Position numbers and translations under genes: made by a program. From assembly GCA_965219635.1 (NCBI GenBank), contig OZ244783.1, positions 1,054,001 through 1,118,000 on the forward strand: a DNA stretch of 64,000 nt. The letters run 5' to 3'. Shown here one piece after another: positions 43,622 to 53,039 of the stretch; within the stretch, counting starts at the first letter, position 1; each line of letters opens with the position of its first letter. The notes beneath the pieces were generated by a model that was not told where the DNA came from, ran no database searches, and worked only from the letters and a program-made list of their open reading frames with translations. The DNA is from JAPOXR01 sp965219635 (GTDB lineage: Bacteria > Pseudomonadota > Alphaproteobacteria > Rhodobacterales > Rhodobacteraceae).

Positions 43622-46173
43622 GAGAGCATCCTCCTGGACTGGGCTCTTACTGCCCGTTCTGCAACTTTGGCGTCAACGAATATGGCAACAAGTATTACAA
43701 GGCCGTAGACCCCTTGCAGCCACAACGGGTCGATGCGGACAAGTGTGAGCCCGTTGCGGATCACCAGGAGAGTGATGGCCCCGAGCAGGATTCCAAGCAC
43801 TGTTCCAGACCCGCCGCGAATTGCAACACCGCCAACCACCACTGAAGCAATGACCGTAAGTTCGAAACCGAATGCAACACGGGCGTCGACCGTGGCATAT
43901 CGCGATGCCCAGAGGGCCCCCATCAACCCGGCAAGCGCACCTGCAATGACGAACACAGAAAATACTCTGTTCGGGGCTGGCACGCCGATAAGGTCAGCAC
44001 CTTCCGGATTCGATCCGACTCCATAGAGTTCGCGGCCCCACCTGGTCCGCTGCAGGACAAGAGCGGCCAAGGCAAGAATTGCGCCCGATACGATCATCAG
44101 GACGGGTATTCCGGCGATCTTCCCGGACGCAACATCAAGCCAGTGGGAAGGCACCTCGTCCGCGCTGATTTGGTCTCCATCTGCAAAGATGCTGTGAAAT
44201 CCGCGGAATACCGACATGGTTCCAAGTGTCGCCACGATGGCCGGCACCCGGCCGAATGCGATCACGGTGCCGTTTATCGTCCCTGCGATCGTGCCTATCG
44301 CAATGGCGACACCGATTGCGGCGCCGGCAGGCAAATCCGGGTTGGCAGACATGAAATATGCAGCGGAATATGCCGTGAAACCGATCACGGAAGCGACCGA
44401 GAGATCGATGTTCCTTGTCAGGATCACCATCATCTGACCAAGAGCCACGATCGCGAGAAGGGCAGTGTCCATCCCGAGCGAGACGAGGTTCGTCGGCGAA
44501 ATCATGCGGGGGTTCAGAACTGTAACCGGAACGACGATTGCAAGTATCGCCAGAACCAGACCAATTTCGCGTTGGGCCAGTATTCTCCGCCAGACGCCAA
44601 CTGCGACAGTTTCGGCCGGGGCGTCATTCACAACGTCACTGGCTTGCTGCGCCTCGCTCGTTGCAGCTTCCAGGACTTTTTCGGGAGTTGCTTCGTGCTT
44701 GTCGAATGTCGCGACCTGGCGGCCTTCGCGCATCACGGTGATCCTGTCGCACATTCCGAGCAGCTCCGGCATCTCTGACGAGATCAGCACAATCGACATG
44801 CCTGATGCTGCAAGTTCGGCGATCATTCGATGCACGGCTGCCTTGGTCTGAACATCAATTCCCTGAGTTGGCTCGTCGAGCACGAGGACACGCGGCTTTG
44901 TCGCAAGCCACTTGGCCAGCACGACCTTTTGCTGATTGCCTCCCGAAAGCCCTGAGATCTGTTGTTCGAAGCTGGCAAAGCGCAGTTTCAGTTTCTGAAG
45001 ATGATCAAGGACTGCCGAGATTTCCTTCTTCGGTTGCAGTATCCCAAGCCTGCTTGACTCCTTCAGAACCGTCAGCGAACCGTTGATCCGAATGGAGAAG
45101 TCCATGATCAGGCTTTGCGACAGCCGGTCTTCCGAAACGTAGGCGACGCCGTGTTTCATCGCCTGCCGCGTCGAGCGGAACTCGGCCTTTTGCCCTTCGA
45201 TACGGATTTCGCCATGCGAGGCTTGGGTTACGCCGAAGATTGTCCTCGCGATTTCCGTTCGACCGCTGCCCACAAGTCCGCCGATGCCAAAGATCTCGCC
45301 TGCTCGCACTGAAAAGGAGACATCTGCGAATTGGCCGTCCACGGACAATTCATCGACCTCAAGCACGGTCTTTCCGAACTCGTGCTTGCGCTCAGGGTAG
45401 GATGATCTGAGTTCTCTGCCTGCCATCAGATTGACAGCGCGCTCGCGGCTGATGTTGGCTGTGGTATCCAGCCCGACAAGTTCGCCGTCGCGCAAGATTG
45501 CGACCCGGTCCGAGACTTCGAAGATCTCGTCCATCCTGTGGCCCACAAAGACGATCCCAACCCCGCGCGCTTTAAGAGTTTCCACAACCCGGAAGAGCTT
45601 GCGCACCTCGTTGTGAGAAAGCGCAGCAGTTGGTTCATCCATGATGAGGACATCGGCGTTGGTCGAGAGTGCCCTGGCGATCTCTACAAGCTGCTGTTCG
45701 GAAACGCTCAGTGTGCTCAGTGGCTGATCGGGGTCTGCCACGAGCCCGATGGTTTCAAGAACCCGCACAGCCGAATTGCGCATTCCAGCGGTGTCAAGCA
45801 GGCCATTCTTGAGTTTCTTGAAGCGGCCGAAGAAGATGTTCTCGGTCACGGAAAGATCCGGGAACAACCCTGGGTGCTGGTGCATAACGGCAATACCGGC
45901 ATCCTGCGCAGCAAGGGGTGATTGCCAGACCCGCTCATCTCCATGCAGCCGAATGCTGCCTTTGTCCGGCGGGTAGACCCCGACCATCATCTTGACGCAG
46001 GTGCTTTTGCCTGCGCCGTTTTCACCGACCAGTGCAAGAACTTCACCAGCGCGTACATCGAATGTCACGTCTTTGACGGCGACTGTCCCGCCAAATGCCT
46101 TGCTCACGTCGTCCAAGACGAGCAGGGCGTTGGCATTCAATGCATCATCTGGGGCAAGTACAGTAGCATCCAT
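43618..46173 (-). CDS. Fused sugar ABC transporter ATPase (two domains) and permease
   Basis: An 851-aa protein joining two normally separate subunits. Residues of about 15-250 form ATPase domain 1 with Walker A GENGAGKST (50-58), signature LSVSEQQLVEIARAL and Walker B VLIMDEP. Residues of about 265-505 form ATPase domain 2 with the degenerate P-loop GLVGSGRTE and an intact signature LSGGNQQKVVLAKWL plus VLVLDEP. From about residue 527 a complete RbsC/LsrC-like permease follows (MMVILTRNIDLSVASVIGFT, GRVPAIVATLGTMSVFRGF). The linker has no stop or ribosome-binding site. Import of a sugar such as rhamnose or AI-2 is likely. Confidence 0.9.
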   Translation of the reverse strand: MDATVLAPDDALNANALLVLDDVSKAFGGTVAVKDVTFDVRAGEVLALVGENGAGKSTCVKMMVGVYPPDKGSIRLHGDERVWQSPLAAQDAGIAVMHQHPGLFPDLSVTENIFFGRFKKLKNGLLDTAGMRNSAVRVLETIGLVADPDQPLSTLSVSEQQLVEIARALSTNADVLIMDEPTAALSHNEVRKLFRVVETLKARGVGIVFVGHRMDEIFEVSDRVAILRDGELVGLDTTANISRERAVNLMAGRELRSSYPERKHEFGKTVLEVDELSVDGQFADVSFSVRAGEIFGIGGLVGSGRTEIARTIFGVTQASHGEIRIEGQKAEFRSTRQAMKHGVAYVSEDRLSQSLIMDFSIRINGSLTVLKESSRLGILQPKKEISAVLDHLQKLKLRFASFEQQISGLSGGNQQKVVLAKWLATKPRVLVLDEPTQGIDVQTKAAVHRMIAELAASGMSIVLISSEMPELLGMCDRITVMREGRQVATFDKHEATPEKVLEAATSEAQQASDVVNDAPAETVAVGVWRRILAQREIGLVLAILAIVVPVTVLNPRMISPTNLVSLGMDTALLAIVALGQMMVILTRNIDLSVASVIGFTAYSAAYFMSANPDLPAGAAIGVAIAIGTIAGTINGTVIAFGRVPAIVATLGTMSVFRGFHSIFADGDQISADEVPSHWLDVASGKIAGIPVLMIVSGAILALAALVLQRTRWGRELYGVGSNPEGADLIGVPAPNRVFSVFVIAGALAGLMGALWASRYATVDARVAFGFELTVIASVVVGGVAIRGGSGTVLGILLGAITLLVIRNGLTLVRIDPLWLQGVYGLVILVAIFVDAKVAERAVRAQSRRMLS

Positions 46174-46750
46174 TACAGAATGCTCGCAGGCGAAGACGGC
46201 TGCCGCCTTGGCCTCTCATTGATGGTTTCAGGATATCCGTGCAGGCATGCCACTGCGGCTACCGTCGCAGCTCAGGCTGCCCAAAGATGCACGGGCGCAC
46301 CCAAACGGGACAGGGCCTTGTGTGGTCAACTTTCATGACGCAGCTCCTCCCTCAACCTGCGGCGCCATTCTATACTCCTTGTGTTGCGTGCGTCAAGTTA
46401 ATTCCTTGTGAAATAATTTGTAGCCGACAAGTGCACTGGCCTCGGCCAAGGTTGCGTTTTGAGTCGGGCTTGTTGCGGCGCTGTGATCTTAATGCCGGGA
46501 GCATGATCCAGCATCTGGCGCCACTCGTTTGCCAGCAAAGTAGTGGCGGCCACACGCAGAGGATTGGGCCAATGAAGGAGAGGCGTATGTGACCGGCTGG
46601 ACCGCCAGAGGGCAGGGCATGGTTGCCATTCAACCAAATGCACCCTTGATCGATAGGTTTACTGAGAGGTGGCCGCCAGGCTGCAATTCTGCTTCCGCAA
46701 TTGTGCGTCACCGCGTAACCGAGGGACTTGAACCGGCTCTTTGGCCCTGA
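46174..46750. other. Promoter region of the sugar transporter operon
   Basis: About 580 bases with no convincing gene, between the ROK regulator and the fused transporter gene (same strand). It likely holds the operon promoter and a ROK operator; the AT-rich stretch around 46395-46425 (ttccttgtgaaataatttg) is the best promoter-like segment by eye. Confidence 0.4.
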
Positions 46751-47929
46751 TCAGTTCCTCATCAACGTATTCTGATCCAGCAGGTAGTGTTGGTTGATCA
46801 ATATTCCTGCGGCTCCAATCAGTCGTGCATTCCTCCCAATCTGACCTGACTCGACGGCGGGGAATATAACACCCTGCAAATCAGTGACTTCCAGTTGCTT
46901 GATGACTTCTGCAACAAGCCGGTCCTTAACCATTGGCGGAATGGAACCATCAATGATCACAGAGTCGAAATCCATGATGGACAGGGAAGAAACCACGGCG
47001 TGGCACAAGCTCTTGCCGGCCCTTTGGAACCAGTCTTCAAGTGGAGCCCCAAAGGAGGCCCAATCGGTCGTCTCTTCGTAGATGATAGTAGGGTCAATTC
47101 CTGTCGATGCCAGACTCCGCTCCAGGACAATTAACGACGCGTGATCAATCAGGCGGTCGCCTCCTGCCATGTCAGGCACCCGCATGGGACCAAATCCCCC
47201 GGCATTGCCCCGCCGGCCAGGCACGACACTTCCATTCAGCACGATTCCGCCACCGATGAATGTGCCGACAAAGAAGTAGATCCAGTCTTGCTTCTCGGAG
47301 TGGTTGCCAAAAATCTGTTCTGCCCGGCAGGCCGCGGTAGCGTCGTTTTCGAGTACGATCGTCCAGGGAACCAGTTCGCTCAAGGCCGCGACGATATCGA
47401 AGTCGCGCCAGGCCTGAAGTGCTTCACGCGAAGCGCCGAACTCGTCAGGCCAACTCCAGAGTTCGAATGGCATGGCGATGGCCATTCCGGTGATGCTCTT
47501 TCGTGGCGTCTTTGCCGACCGGAGGACCGGTGTCAGCATGCGTTCCACAAAACCCATTACGTTTGCAGGCGTAGGGAAGGGGTAGTTCTCCCGCTTCTGA
47601 GACCGGATACCTCCGACGAAGTCTATCACCGCAAGCTCGACACTGCGTCGGCCGATCTTGAGCGAGACATATTTGTGGGCATCGGGATTAATACGCATCG
47701 GTGTTGATGGCTGACCAATGCGGCCAAGAATCCGGTCGCCACGCAGCACCAGCCCATTCTTTTCCAACTCCCGGAAGATGACAGAAGTTGCGTTGGCGGA
47801 AAGCCCGCTGGCGCGTGTCGCTTCCGCCTTGGTCATCTGGCCATGGCGGCGCACGAGTTGCAGCAACAGACGCTCATTGTAACTTCTCAGGTCAAGCTGG
47901 TTGGTTCCTCTTTGGGCAATCGGGTGCAT
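46751..47929 (-). CDS. ROK-family transcriptional regulator (NagC/XylR/Mlc type)
   Basis: A 392-aa regulator. The N-terminal MarR-like winged helix is LVRRHGQMTKAEATRASGLS with ANATSVIFRELEKNGLVLRG (about residues 24-63). The C-terminal sugar-kinase-like ROK domain has ENDATAACRAEQIFG and a GGGIVLNGSVVPGRRGNAGG motif. The usual ROK zinc-binding Cys cluster was not seen. Upstream and on the same strand as the sugar ABC transporter, it is the probable sugar-responsive repressor of that operon. Confidence 0.9.
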   Translation of the reverse strand: MHPIAQRGTNQLDLRSYNERLLLQLVRRHGQMTKAEATRASGLSANATSVIFRELEKNGLVLRGDRILGRIGQPSTPMRINPDAHKYVSLKIGRRSVELAVIDFVGGIRSQKRENYPFPTPANVMGFVERMLTPVLRSAKTPRKSITGMAIAMPFELWSWPDEFGASREALQAWRDFDIVAALSELVPWTIVLENDATAACRAEQIFGNHSEKQDWIYFFVGTFIGGGIVLNGSVVPGRRGNAGGFGPMRVPDMAGGDRLIDHASLIVLERSLASTGIDPTIIYEETTDWASFGAPLEDWFQRAGKSLCHAVVSSLSIMDFDSVIIDGSIPPMVKDRLVAEVIKQLEVTDLQGVIFPAVESGQIGRNARLIGAAGILINQHYLLDQNTLMRN

Positions 47930-48414
47930 GCACTCCTCTAATTGTTGCTGCCGGAACTACTGTCGTGCCTAAGAGGCAATGGAGCCCGGAGTCTTGGGCA
48001 AAAAGCACTTTCTGTTTAACTGACTAACGCAATGGCGACTAATTCACCAGCAATTACGTACTCTGTCAAAGTGGATTCCTGCTTTGGAGAAGGCAATGCA
48101 GGTTCAATGCGAAGGCAAGGGACGATGTCAATCCGGTTGCCGAAGGTTGCTGACTCATTCAGCGCAAGAAATCCAATCCAATACTTCCGAAACGGCAAAA
48201 GGACGCTGCCGCCGGCCGCTGGATAATCGCAACCCAGCCCTGTTTGCGTGTGGCCAAATGCCGGAGAGCATGCGGCGGCGGGTCCACCAAACCAATTCCT
48301 GCAAGGACGAGGGTGCAAAGTTGGAACGGCGCCGGAGAGGGCAGGCGGCCGTTTGCGATCTGCAGCTTCATGTTCGGCCAGAGACTGCGCTCTGGGTCTT
48401 CCGGAACAACACCC
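47930..48414. other. Intergenic region between nitrile hydratase operon and ROK regulator
   Basis: About 485 bases with no recognised gene. It should contain the ROK gene promoter and the 3' end of the nitrile hydratase transcript. Confidence 0.4.
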
Positions 48415-48753
48415 TCACTGCTGGGATTGGCGTTTTGTATCTGGTTCAGCCAGGAAATCAGGCTCTTGCGTTGGCGCTTCGCAGTCGAGAACTGCGAGCA
48501 ACTCATTCGGCGCAATGACGCCCCGGCTTTCGAGAAGACGTTCGAGCGCCAGCCGCCAAGCCAAAAAATACTGGTCGTCTTGATTGACCGCATCGGCCGG
48601 TCCGCTTTCTGCAATTGCTGCGCCGAGCAGGTCCGTCCATTCTGGCCAAGTCATCATTCCGCTTTCATGCAGCGCAAGGGTCAGGGCGAAGAGCCGTGCG
48701 TGCCAAGGCTCGCTAAAATTCCTGCTGCTGAACGCCTCAATCTGCTGGTTCAT
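48415..48753 (-). CDS. Nitrile hydratase accessory/activator protein
   Basis: A 112-aa protein like the small metallochaperone partners (P14K/NhlE class) that load cobalt into nitrile hydratase. It resembles the N-terminal helical part of the beta subunit: FSEPWHARLFALTLALHESG then MMTWPEWTDLLG, and DDQYFLAWRLALERLLESRG. ATG at 48753 overlaps the beta-subunit stop by 4 bp (ATGA), so it is translated with it. The last residues (FLAEPDTKRQSQQ) are non-conserved. Confidence 0.85.
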   Translation of the reverse strand: MNQQIEAFSSRNFSEPWHARLFALTLALHESGMMTWPEWTDLLGAAIAESGPADAVNQDDQYFLAWRLALERLLESRGVIAPNELLAVLDCEAPTQEPDFLAEPDTKRQSQQ

Positions 48754-49439
48754 GCCGGAGTCAGGTAGCTTTCCCATAGATCAAGCATCACTTCATCTTC
48801 AGGCGTTGCTGTCGAGCCCGGCCACAGTGCGCCAGCAGCAAACCGGACAGAATAGAGATACTGTGGCGCTTCGCCCTGAAAGTCCGCGTTCGTGTCCGGG
48901 AAGACATGTGCCGGACCGACAGTGAAAACGGTACCGGCGCAGCCTTGCACGTAGCCGGGCAGGCGGGTGTGGTGGCCGCTTGCATCGTCGTCCTTCTGCA
49001 CAATCCGGGCCCGCACAGACTGGCCAACATGAAACCGGGGCTTGGTATTGACAGGCCTGATGGTCGGCGACCCCTTCGCCAGCAATCGTTCGATCCGTTC
49101 TGCCGGCACAGCAGCGGGAGCTCCCGCATCCGGTATGGCCTCGCCGGGGCGGGTGAGGTCGTGTGCGCCTGCAAGGCGCTTTGCAACCAGCAGGTTGGCC
49201 AATGCTGCCAGCCAGACTTCGTAATATGAGAAGTCCAGATAGTCCTGCCGCGGCAACGATTCACGCGCATGCCGTGCAGCATCAAGGTTCCATTTGCCGA
49301 GAAAGCCCGCGGCCAAAGTGATGGCAAGCGCGCGAGCGTGCCAATGATGCTCGAAAACAGGGGCGTGGCTGCCCTGAACTGATAGAGGCTGTGCACAAGC
49401 TTGGCCGCCCATGTCGTGAACACCCGTCATGCCATTCAA
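48750..49439 (-). CDS. nthB: Nitrile hydratase beta subunit
   Basis: Beta subunit of the heterodimeric nitrile hydratase, 229 aa. Start MNGMTGVHDMGGQ is diagnostic. Other family blocks: FEHHWHARALAITLAAGFLG and YYEVWLAALANLLV; then FHVGQSVRARIVQKDDDASG with HTRLPGYVQGCAGTV, the SH3-like C-terminal domain; and APQYLYSVRFAAGALWPG. Overlaps alpha (upstream) and accessory gene (downstream) by 4 bp each. The enzyme hydrates nitriles to amides. Confidence 0.95.
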   Translation of the reverse strand: MNGMTGVHDMGGQACAQPLSVQGSHAPVFEHHWHARALAITLAAGFLGKWNLDAARHARESLPRQDYLDFSYYEVWLAALANLLVAKRLAGAHDLTRPGEAIPDAGAPAAVPAERIERLLAKGSPTIRPVNTKPRFHVGQSVRARIVQKDDDASGHHTRLPGYVQGCAGTVFTVGPAHVFPDTNADFQGEAPQYLYSVRFAAGALWPGSTATPEDEVMLDLWESYLTPA

Positions 49440-50035
49440 TGCACTGTAGCCAGCGCAGTGCCGATCATGCTGTCCCGGGAGACCAGCGTGGCCAGTTCTT
49501 CTGCATCCATGTGATCGCTGCCTTCGGGGCGCATCGGAACAACGAGGTATCTAACCTCGGCAGTGCTATCCCATACGCGGACAATCTGGCCCGGAAGAAG
49601 CTCGACCGCGAATTCAGCCAGTACGCTTCTTGGTTCACGCACGGCGCGTTTGCGATAGGCATGGGACTTGTACCAGCCGGGCGGAAGCCCGAGCAATGGC
49701 CAAGGGTAACAGCTGCAGAGCGTGCAAACCACGAGGTTATGGACCTCTGGCGTGTTCTCGACAGCCACAACACACTCTCCCTGGCGCCCCGCTATTCCCA
49801 TTTCGGCAATCGCGGCAGTCGCATCAGTAAGGAGCAGTTGCCGGAAATCGGGATCGATCCAGGATCTGGCGACAACTGCTGCGCCGTTCATCGGACCAAC
49901 CTCGGTGCAATAGTAGTCGATTATTTTGTCCAGCGTCTCCGGTTCAACCAAGCCCTTTCTCGTCAGCAGTGTTTCAAGAGCCTTTACCTTCTGTTCAGGC
50001 TCCGAAGGCAAAGCATGGTGGTGGAAATGAGGCAT
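49436..50035 (-). CDS. nthA: Nitrile hydratase alpha subunit, cobalt type
   Basis: Catalytic subunit of 199 aa. The metal-binding claw is VCTLCSCYPW (Cys at about 104, 107 and 109); Thr at the second position (CTLCSC) is the cobalt-type signature, against Ser in iron enzymes. LLGLPPGWYKSHAYRKRAVR follows as expected. Begins three bases after the ribokinase gene stop, and its stop overlaps the beta gene. Converts nitriles (for example from aldoximes) to amides. No amidase is visible in the window. Confidence 0.95.
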   Translation of the reverse strand: MPHFHHHALPSEPEQKVKALETLLTRKGLVEPETLDKIIDYYCTEVGPMNGAAVVARSWIDPDFRQLLLTDATAAIAEMGIAGRQGECVVAVENTPEVHNLVVCTLCSCYPWPLLGLPPGWYKSHAYRKRAVREPRSVLAEFAVELLPGQIVRVWDSTAEVRYLVVPMRPEGSDHMDAEELATLVSRDSMIGTALATVH

Positions 50036-50038
50036 GTG

Positions 50039-50959
50039 TCATGACCTCGGCAGCAACGCGTCGACTTCGCTTGCTGTTGGCATCGATGGTGCCGTGCCCC
50101 GACGGGTCACCGAGATGCTGGCGGCGACGCAAGCATAGCGCGCCGCGTCCACCGGTGACTGCTCCAGTGACAAGGCATGAGCAAAGGCCCCACAAAAGCT
50201 GTCCCCGGCGCCCGTGGTTTCGACCACTGGCCCGGCATTGAATGCGGGCAAGTGGGCACTCTGCTTGCCATCGTCGAACCAGGCGCCTTTTTCGCCAAGT
50301 GTGATTATGACGGCGCCGGCTCCCCTTTGGCGCAACTCGATTGCAGCTTCTCTTGCATCCTCGGGAGACTCAACCGTGCGGCCGGTCAATAGGGCTGCTT
50401 CGGACTCATTGGGCGTCAGGTAGTCGCACATGCCGTAGACGCTGCTGTCCAATTCAACGGCGGGAGCCGGATTGAGGATAGTGGTTACACCGAGCGATCT
50501 CGCAAGCTCGAGCCCGGCAATTGACGACTCCACGGTAGTTTCGAGCTGGGTCATGAATATGCCGGCCCCGGCAATGGCCTGCCTTTGGTTTTGCACATCC
50601 GCCGGCGCCAATCGTCCTGCGGCGCCGGGAACGACGATGATGGCGTTATTGCCCGAAGACTCTTCGACGAAGATGTAGGCCGCCCCGGTAAAGCTCTCGG
50701 AATCAAGAGAGACCAGGGCTTCGATGCCTTCCTGCTCCCACGTCCGCAGCGCCATCTTTGCAAACTCGTCATCACCAACGCGGCTGATAAATCTGACCTT
50801 CGAACCTAACCGGGCTGCGGCCACAGCCTGGTTCGAACCCTTCCCGCCCGGTCCGAGGGCAAAGCCTGATCCTTTGATCGTCTCGCCCATCACCGGTTGC
50901 CGCTTTGCCAGAAAAGTCAAATCGGCCACGAAAATTCCAAGAATGACGATAGGTTTCAT
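50039..50959 (-). CDS. Ribokinase-like PfkB-family sugar kinase
   Basis: A 306-aa PfkB kinase. The N-terminal GPGGKGSNQAVAAARLG is the PfkB sugar-binding signature, and TTGAGDSFCGAFAHALSLEQ holds the GAGD anion hole with catalytic Asp. ILNPAPAVELDSSVYGMCDY and NESEAALLTG are ribokinase-like. AAGGGATC precedes the ATG at 50959. It heads the nitrile hydratase operon, an unusual pairing that may indicate an N-glycoside or nucleoside-derived substrate; this is inference. Confidence 0.88.
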   Translation of the reverse strand: MKPIVILGIFVADLTFLAKRQPVMGETIKGSGFALGPGGKGSNQAVAAARLGSKVRFISRVGDDEFAKMALRTWEQEGIEALVSLDSESFTGAAYIFVEESSGNNAIIVVPGAAGRLAPADVQNQRQAIAGAGIFMTQLETTVESSIAGLELARSLGVTTILNPAPAVELDSSVYGMCDYLTPNESEAALLTGRTVESPEDAREAAIELRQRGAGAVIITLGEKGAWFDDGKQSAHLPAFNAGPVVETTGAGDSFCGAFAHALSLEQSPVDAARYACVAASISVTRRGTAPSMPTASEVDALLPRS

Positions 50960-51154
50960 GTGATCCCTTCTGCTGAATGGCCGGGATACGCGGCAAGTCA
51001 CTGCAAGCCCGGACCGGTCATGCCCGTAAGGCTACAGTATTTTCAGAGGACGGTGAATGCGAACAGAAAGTAGCTTAAGCGTCACGGCTTGGCTTCTTGG
51101 CCACCATGTCCAAGTTTGCCAATGCAGCGATGAACACTCAGATGGCCAACCGGG

Positions 51155-52846
51155 CTAGTTGATCATGTAGCATTCGACCAACACCGTGATGTCCCGCGCG
51201 TACCGGGACAGGTCCACCGGATGTATCTGCGTCATCGCAACCGATGCTGCCTGTTCGTGGAGTTCTGCTCCAGCTCTTCTGATGATCGCTTCGGCCGACA
51301 CAAGATGATTGATGTTGCCGGCCAGTTCCCTTCCAGCATCCACCGGGGTACGGAGCATGCCGATTACGTAGCCTGAACTGTCCAGAACAGGTCCACCAAA
51401 GTCACCGGGAAGTATGGTTGCATCGATCATCGTGAATTCGGGGTTGCGAGTTACAACATCGGCACCCAGCCAAGCCCCATTGGTAATCGTCGGATATCCG
51501 AGTTCGCCCCCATAGGCGAAACCGGAAATCGAAACTGGAGAGCCGCGCTCATGACGGGACCGGCCGAACCGGGCACGGGCGATTGGCGACAAGCTGTTGA
51601 GTGGCCTCAGGATCGACATTTCAAGGTCGTGGTCGACGATTACCGGGTCCATTGGTTCAGACCCTTCAACAATTACCGAGTTGCATCCTTCGACAGCCGA
51701 AGCCGTCGTTACCACCAGTCCGGATCCGGTAGCAAAGAAGCCTGACGCCGTCCGCTCCGGCGTGGACCTCGGCAGTTCTGCCAACAATTCAGGCGCGATG
51801 CCGGCCTGCAGTTCAGCAAGCCTCGGGTTGAGAGTGCCTTCACGCGATTCACGAAAACTGTCCTGCATGTTGTTGAAAATTCTCAACATCAGGTCGTCGT
51901 GTTCAGAGTTCCAGCTTGCAACAAAACCCTTGAGCCGAATGCCGTTGAGGGTAGCGAATGCGCGTCCTGACCTGATCTCGCCATTACCTTCCAAGGTGAA
52001 TGAACTCGCTCTCAGGCTTCCCGATTTTTGGCCAGGCAGCAATGACGAGTTGCGGAGGACATCATGGAGCGCCTGTAACGAGGTCTCGTTGCCTTCCATG
52101 CTGATCAGGTACAACTCCATGCCATGATCAGAAACCGGCTCGTACTTGACGAATGGAGCATCATAGCCCGCGAACTGTACGAGCGCGTAGGGTATTGATA
52201 TGCCGATGCCAGTTTGCGCGTCTTCGACCGGCAATAATCCGACCGCTGCTGTTTCGGAATTGTATATGTCGAGCAATTGCGCTGTCTGTTGCCTGCTCAG
52301 ATTGCCAGTTGGCTCATATCCGGATCGTTCCTGAAAGGAAGCAACTGCTCGGCGCGTGGCTGGGCCGAACAAACCGTCCACTGCTCCATCATAGTCTTTG
52401 AGCCACTTCAGCGCAGTCTGGATTGCGAGTTTTTCCGAACCCTCGAACTCGACGGCAGGTCCTGTAGGAAGCAGGCCGGTCCTCGAAGCGCCAAGCGGGT
52501 CAAGATTCTGACTGTTGTCCTGTTGCCAGAAGATGCGTTTGACGCTGATATCCCCGTTAACCCTGCTGGTTACAGGGATCAGTCCTGCGTTCGACAGCTG
52601 AACCCTGATCTGGCGCGCCTCTTCAAAATCATACCGGCCAATTGCAAGGACAAACGAACCCTCGCGGGTTTCTATTCCCTGGACCCCGGCAACCGATTTT
52701 GACAGTTGTCCGGCACTTTCCCGTGCCTTCGCTTCACTCCGGTGAACTTCCAGCTGGATCCAGTAGTTGCGCTCCTGGGCAGTTCCTGGTTGCGCAGTCA
52801 GGACCAAAAGGACGAGGGTCAACAAAACTAGAATGCGGTTAGCCAT
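51155..52846 (-). CDS. SPOR and peptidoglycan-binding protein with degenerate trypsin-like domain
   Basis: A 563-aa exported protein. Signal peptide RILVLLTLVLLVLTAQPGTA; a SPOR-like fold at about 26-105 (YWIQLEVHRSEAKARESAGQ); a peptidoglycan-binding domain at about 135-195 (LKWLKDYDGAVDGLFGPATR then RAVASFQERSGY); a linker domain; and a chymotrypsin-fold region at about 360-520. The serine motif reads GDFGGPV: the usual GDSGGP Ser is Phe at residue 483 (codon TTT at 51398-51400). The His motif TAAH is TASA. It should therefore be a catalytically dead, cell-wall-binding pseudoprotease. The gene is divergent from glyQ. Confidence 0.78.
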   Translation of the reverse strand: MANRILVLLTLVLLVLTAQPGTAQERNYWIQLEVHRSEAKARESAGQLSKSVAGVQGIETREGSFVLAIGRYDFEEARQIRVQLSNAGLIPVTSRVNGDISVKRIFWQQDNSQNLDPLGASRTGLLPTGPAVEFEGSEKLAIQTALKWLKDYDGAVDGLFGPATRRAVASFQERSGYEPTGNLSRQQTAQLLDIYNSETAAVGLLPVEDAQTGIGISIPYALVQFAGYDAPFVKYEPVSDHGMELYLISMEGNETSLQALHDVLRNSSLLPGQKSGSLRASSFTLEGNGEIRSGRAFATLNGIRLKGFVASWNSEHDDLMLRIFNNMQDSFRESREGTLNPRLAELQAGIAPELLAELPRSTPERTASGFFATGSGLVVTTASAVEGCNSVIVEGSEPMDPVIVDHDLEMSILRPLNSLSPIARARFGRSRHERGSPVSISGFAYGGELGYPTITNGAWLGADVVTRNPEFTMIDATILPGDFGGPVLDSSGYVIGMLRTPVDAGRELAGNINHLVSAEAIIRRAGAELHEQAASVAMTQIHPVDLSRYARDITVLVECYMIN

Positions 52847-53039
52847 GGTACCGGGACCTGGAACTCCTTCGACAAGCGGCCTTGCATCGCGGACTAACCG
52901 AATTCCTGACTCTCGACAATGGTCTGCTCACATCAACAAGTTGTGATCGGCCAATGTGACCAGTCCCGTTCCGTTCGTTGACCAGAATGACAGGGTTGCT
53001 TAAGGGAGCCCACCACGGGTCAACAGGAAACACTGCAGG

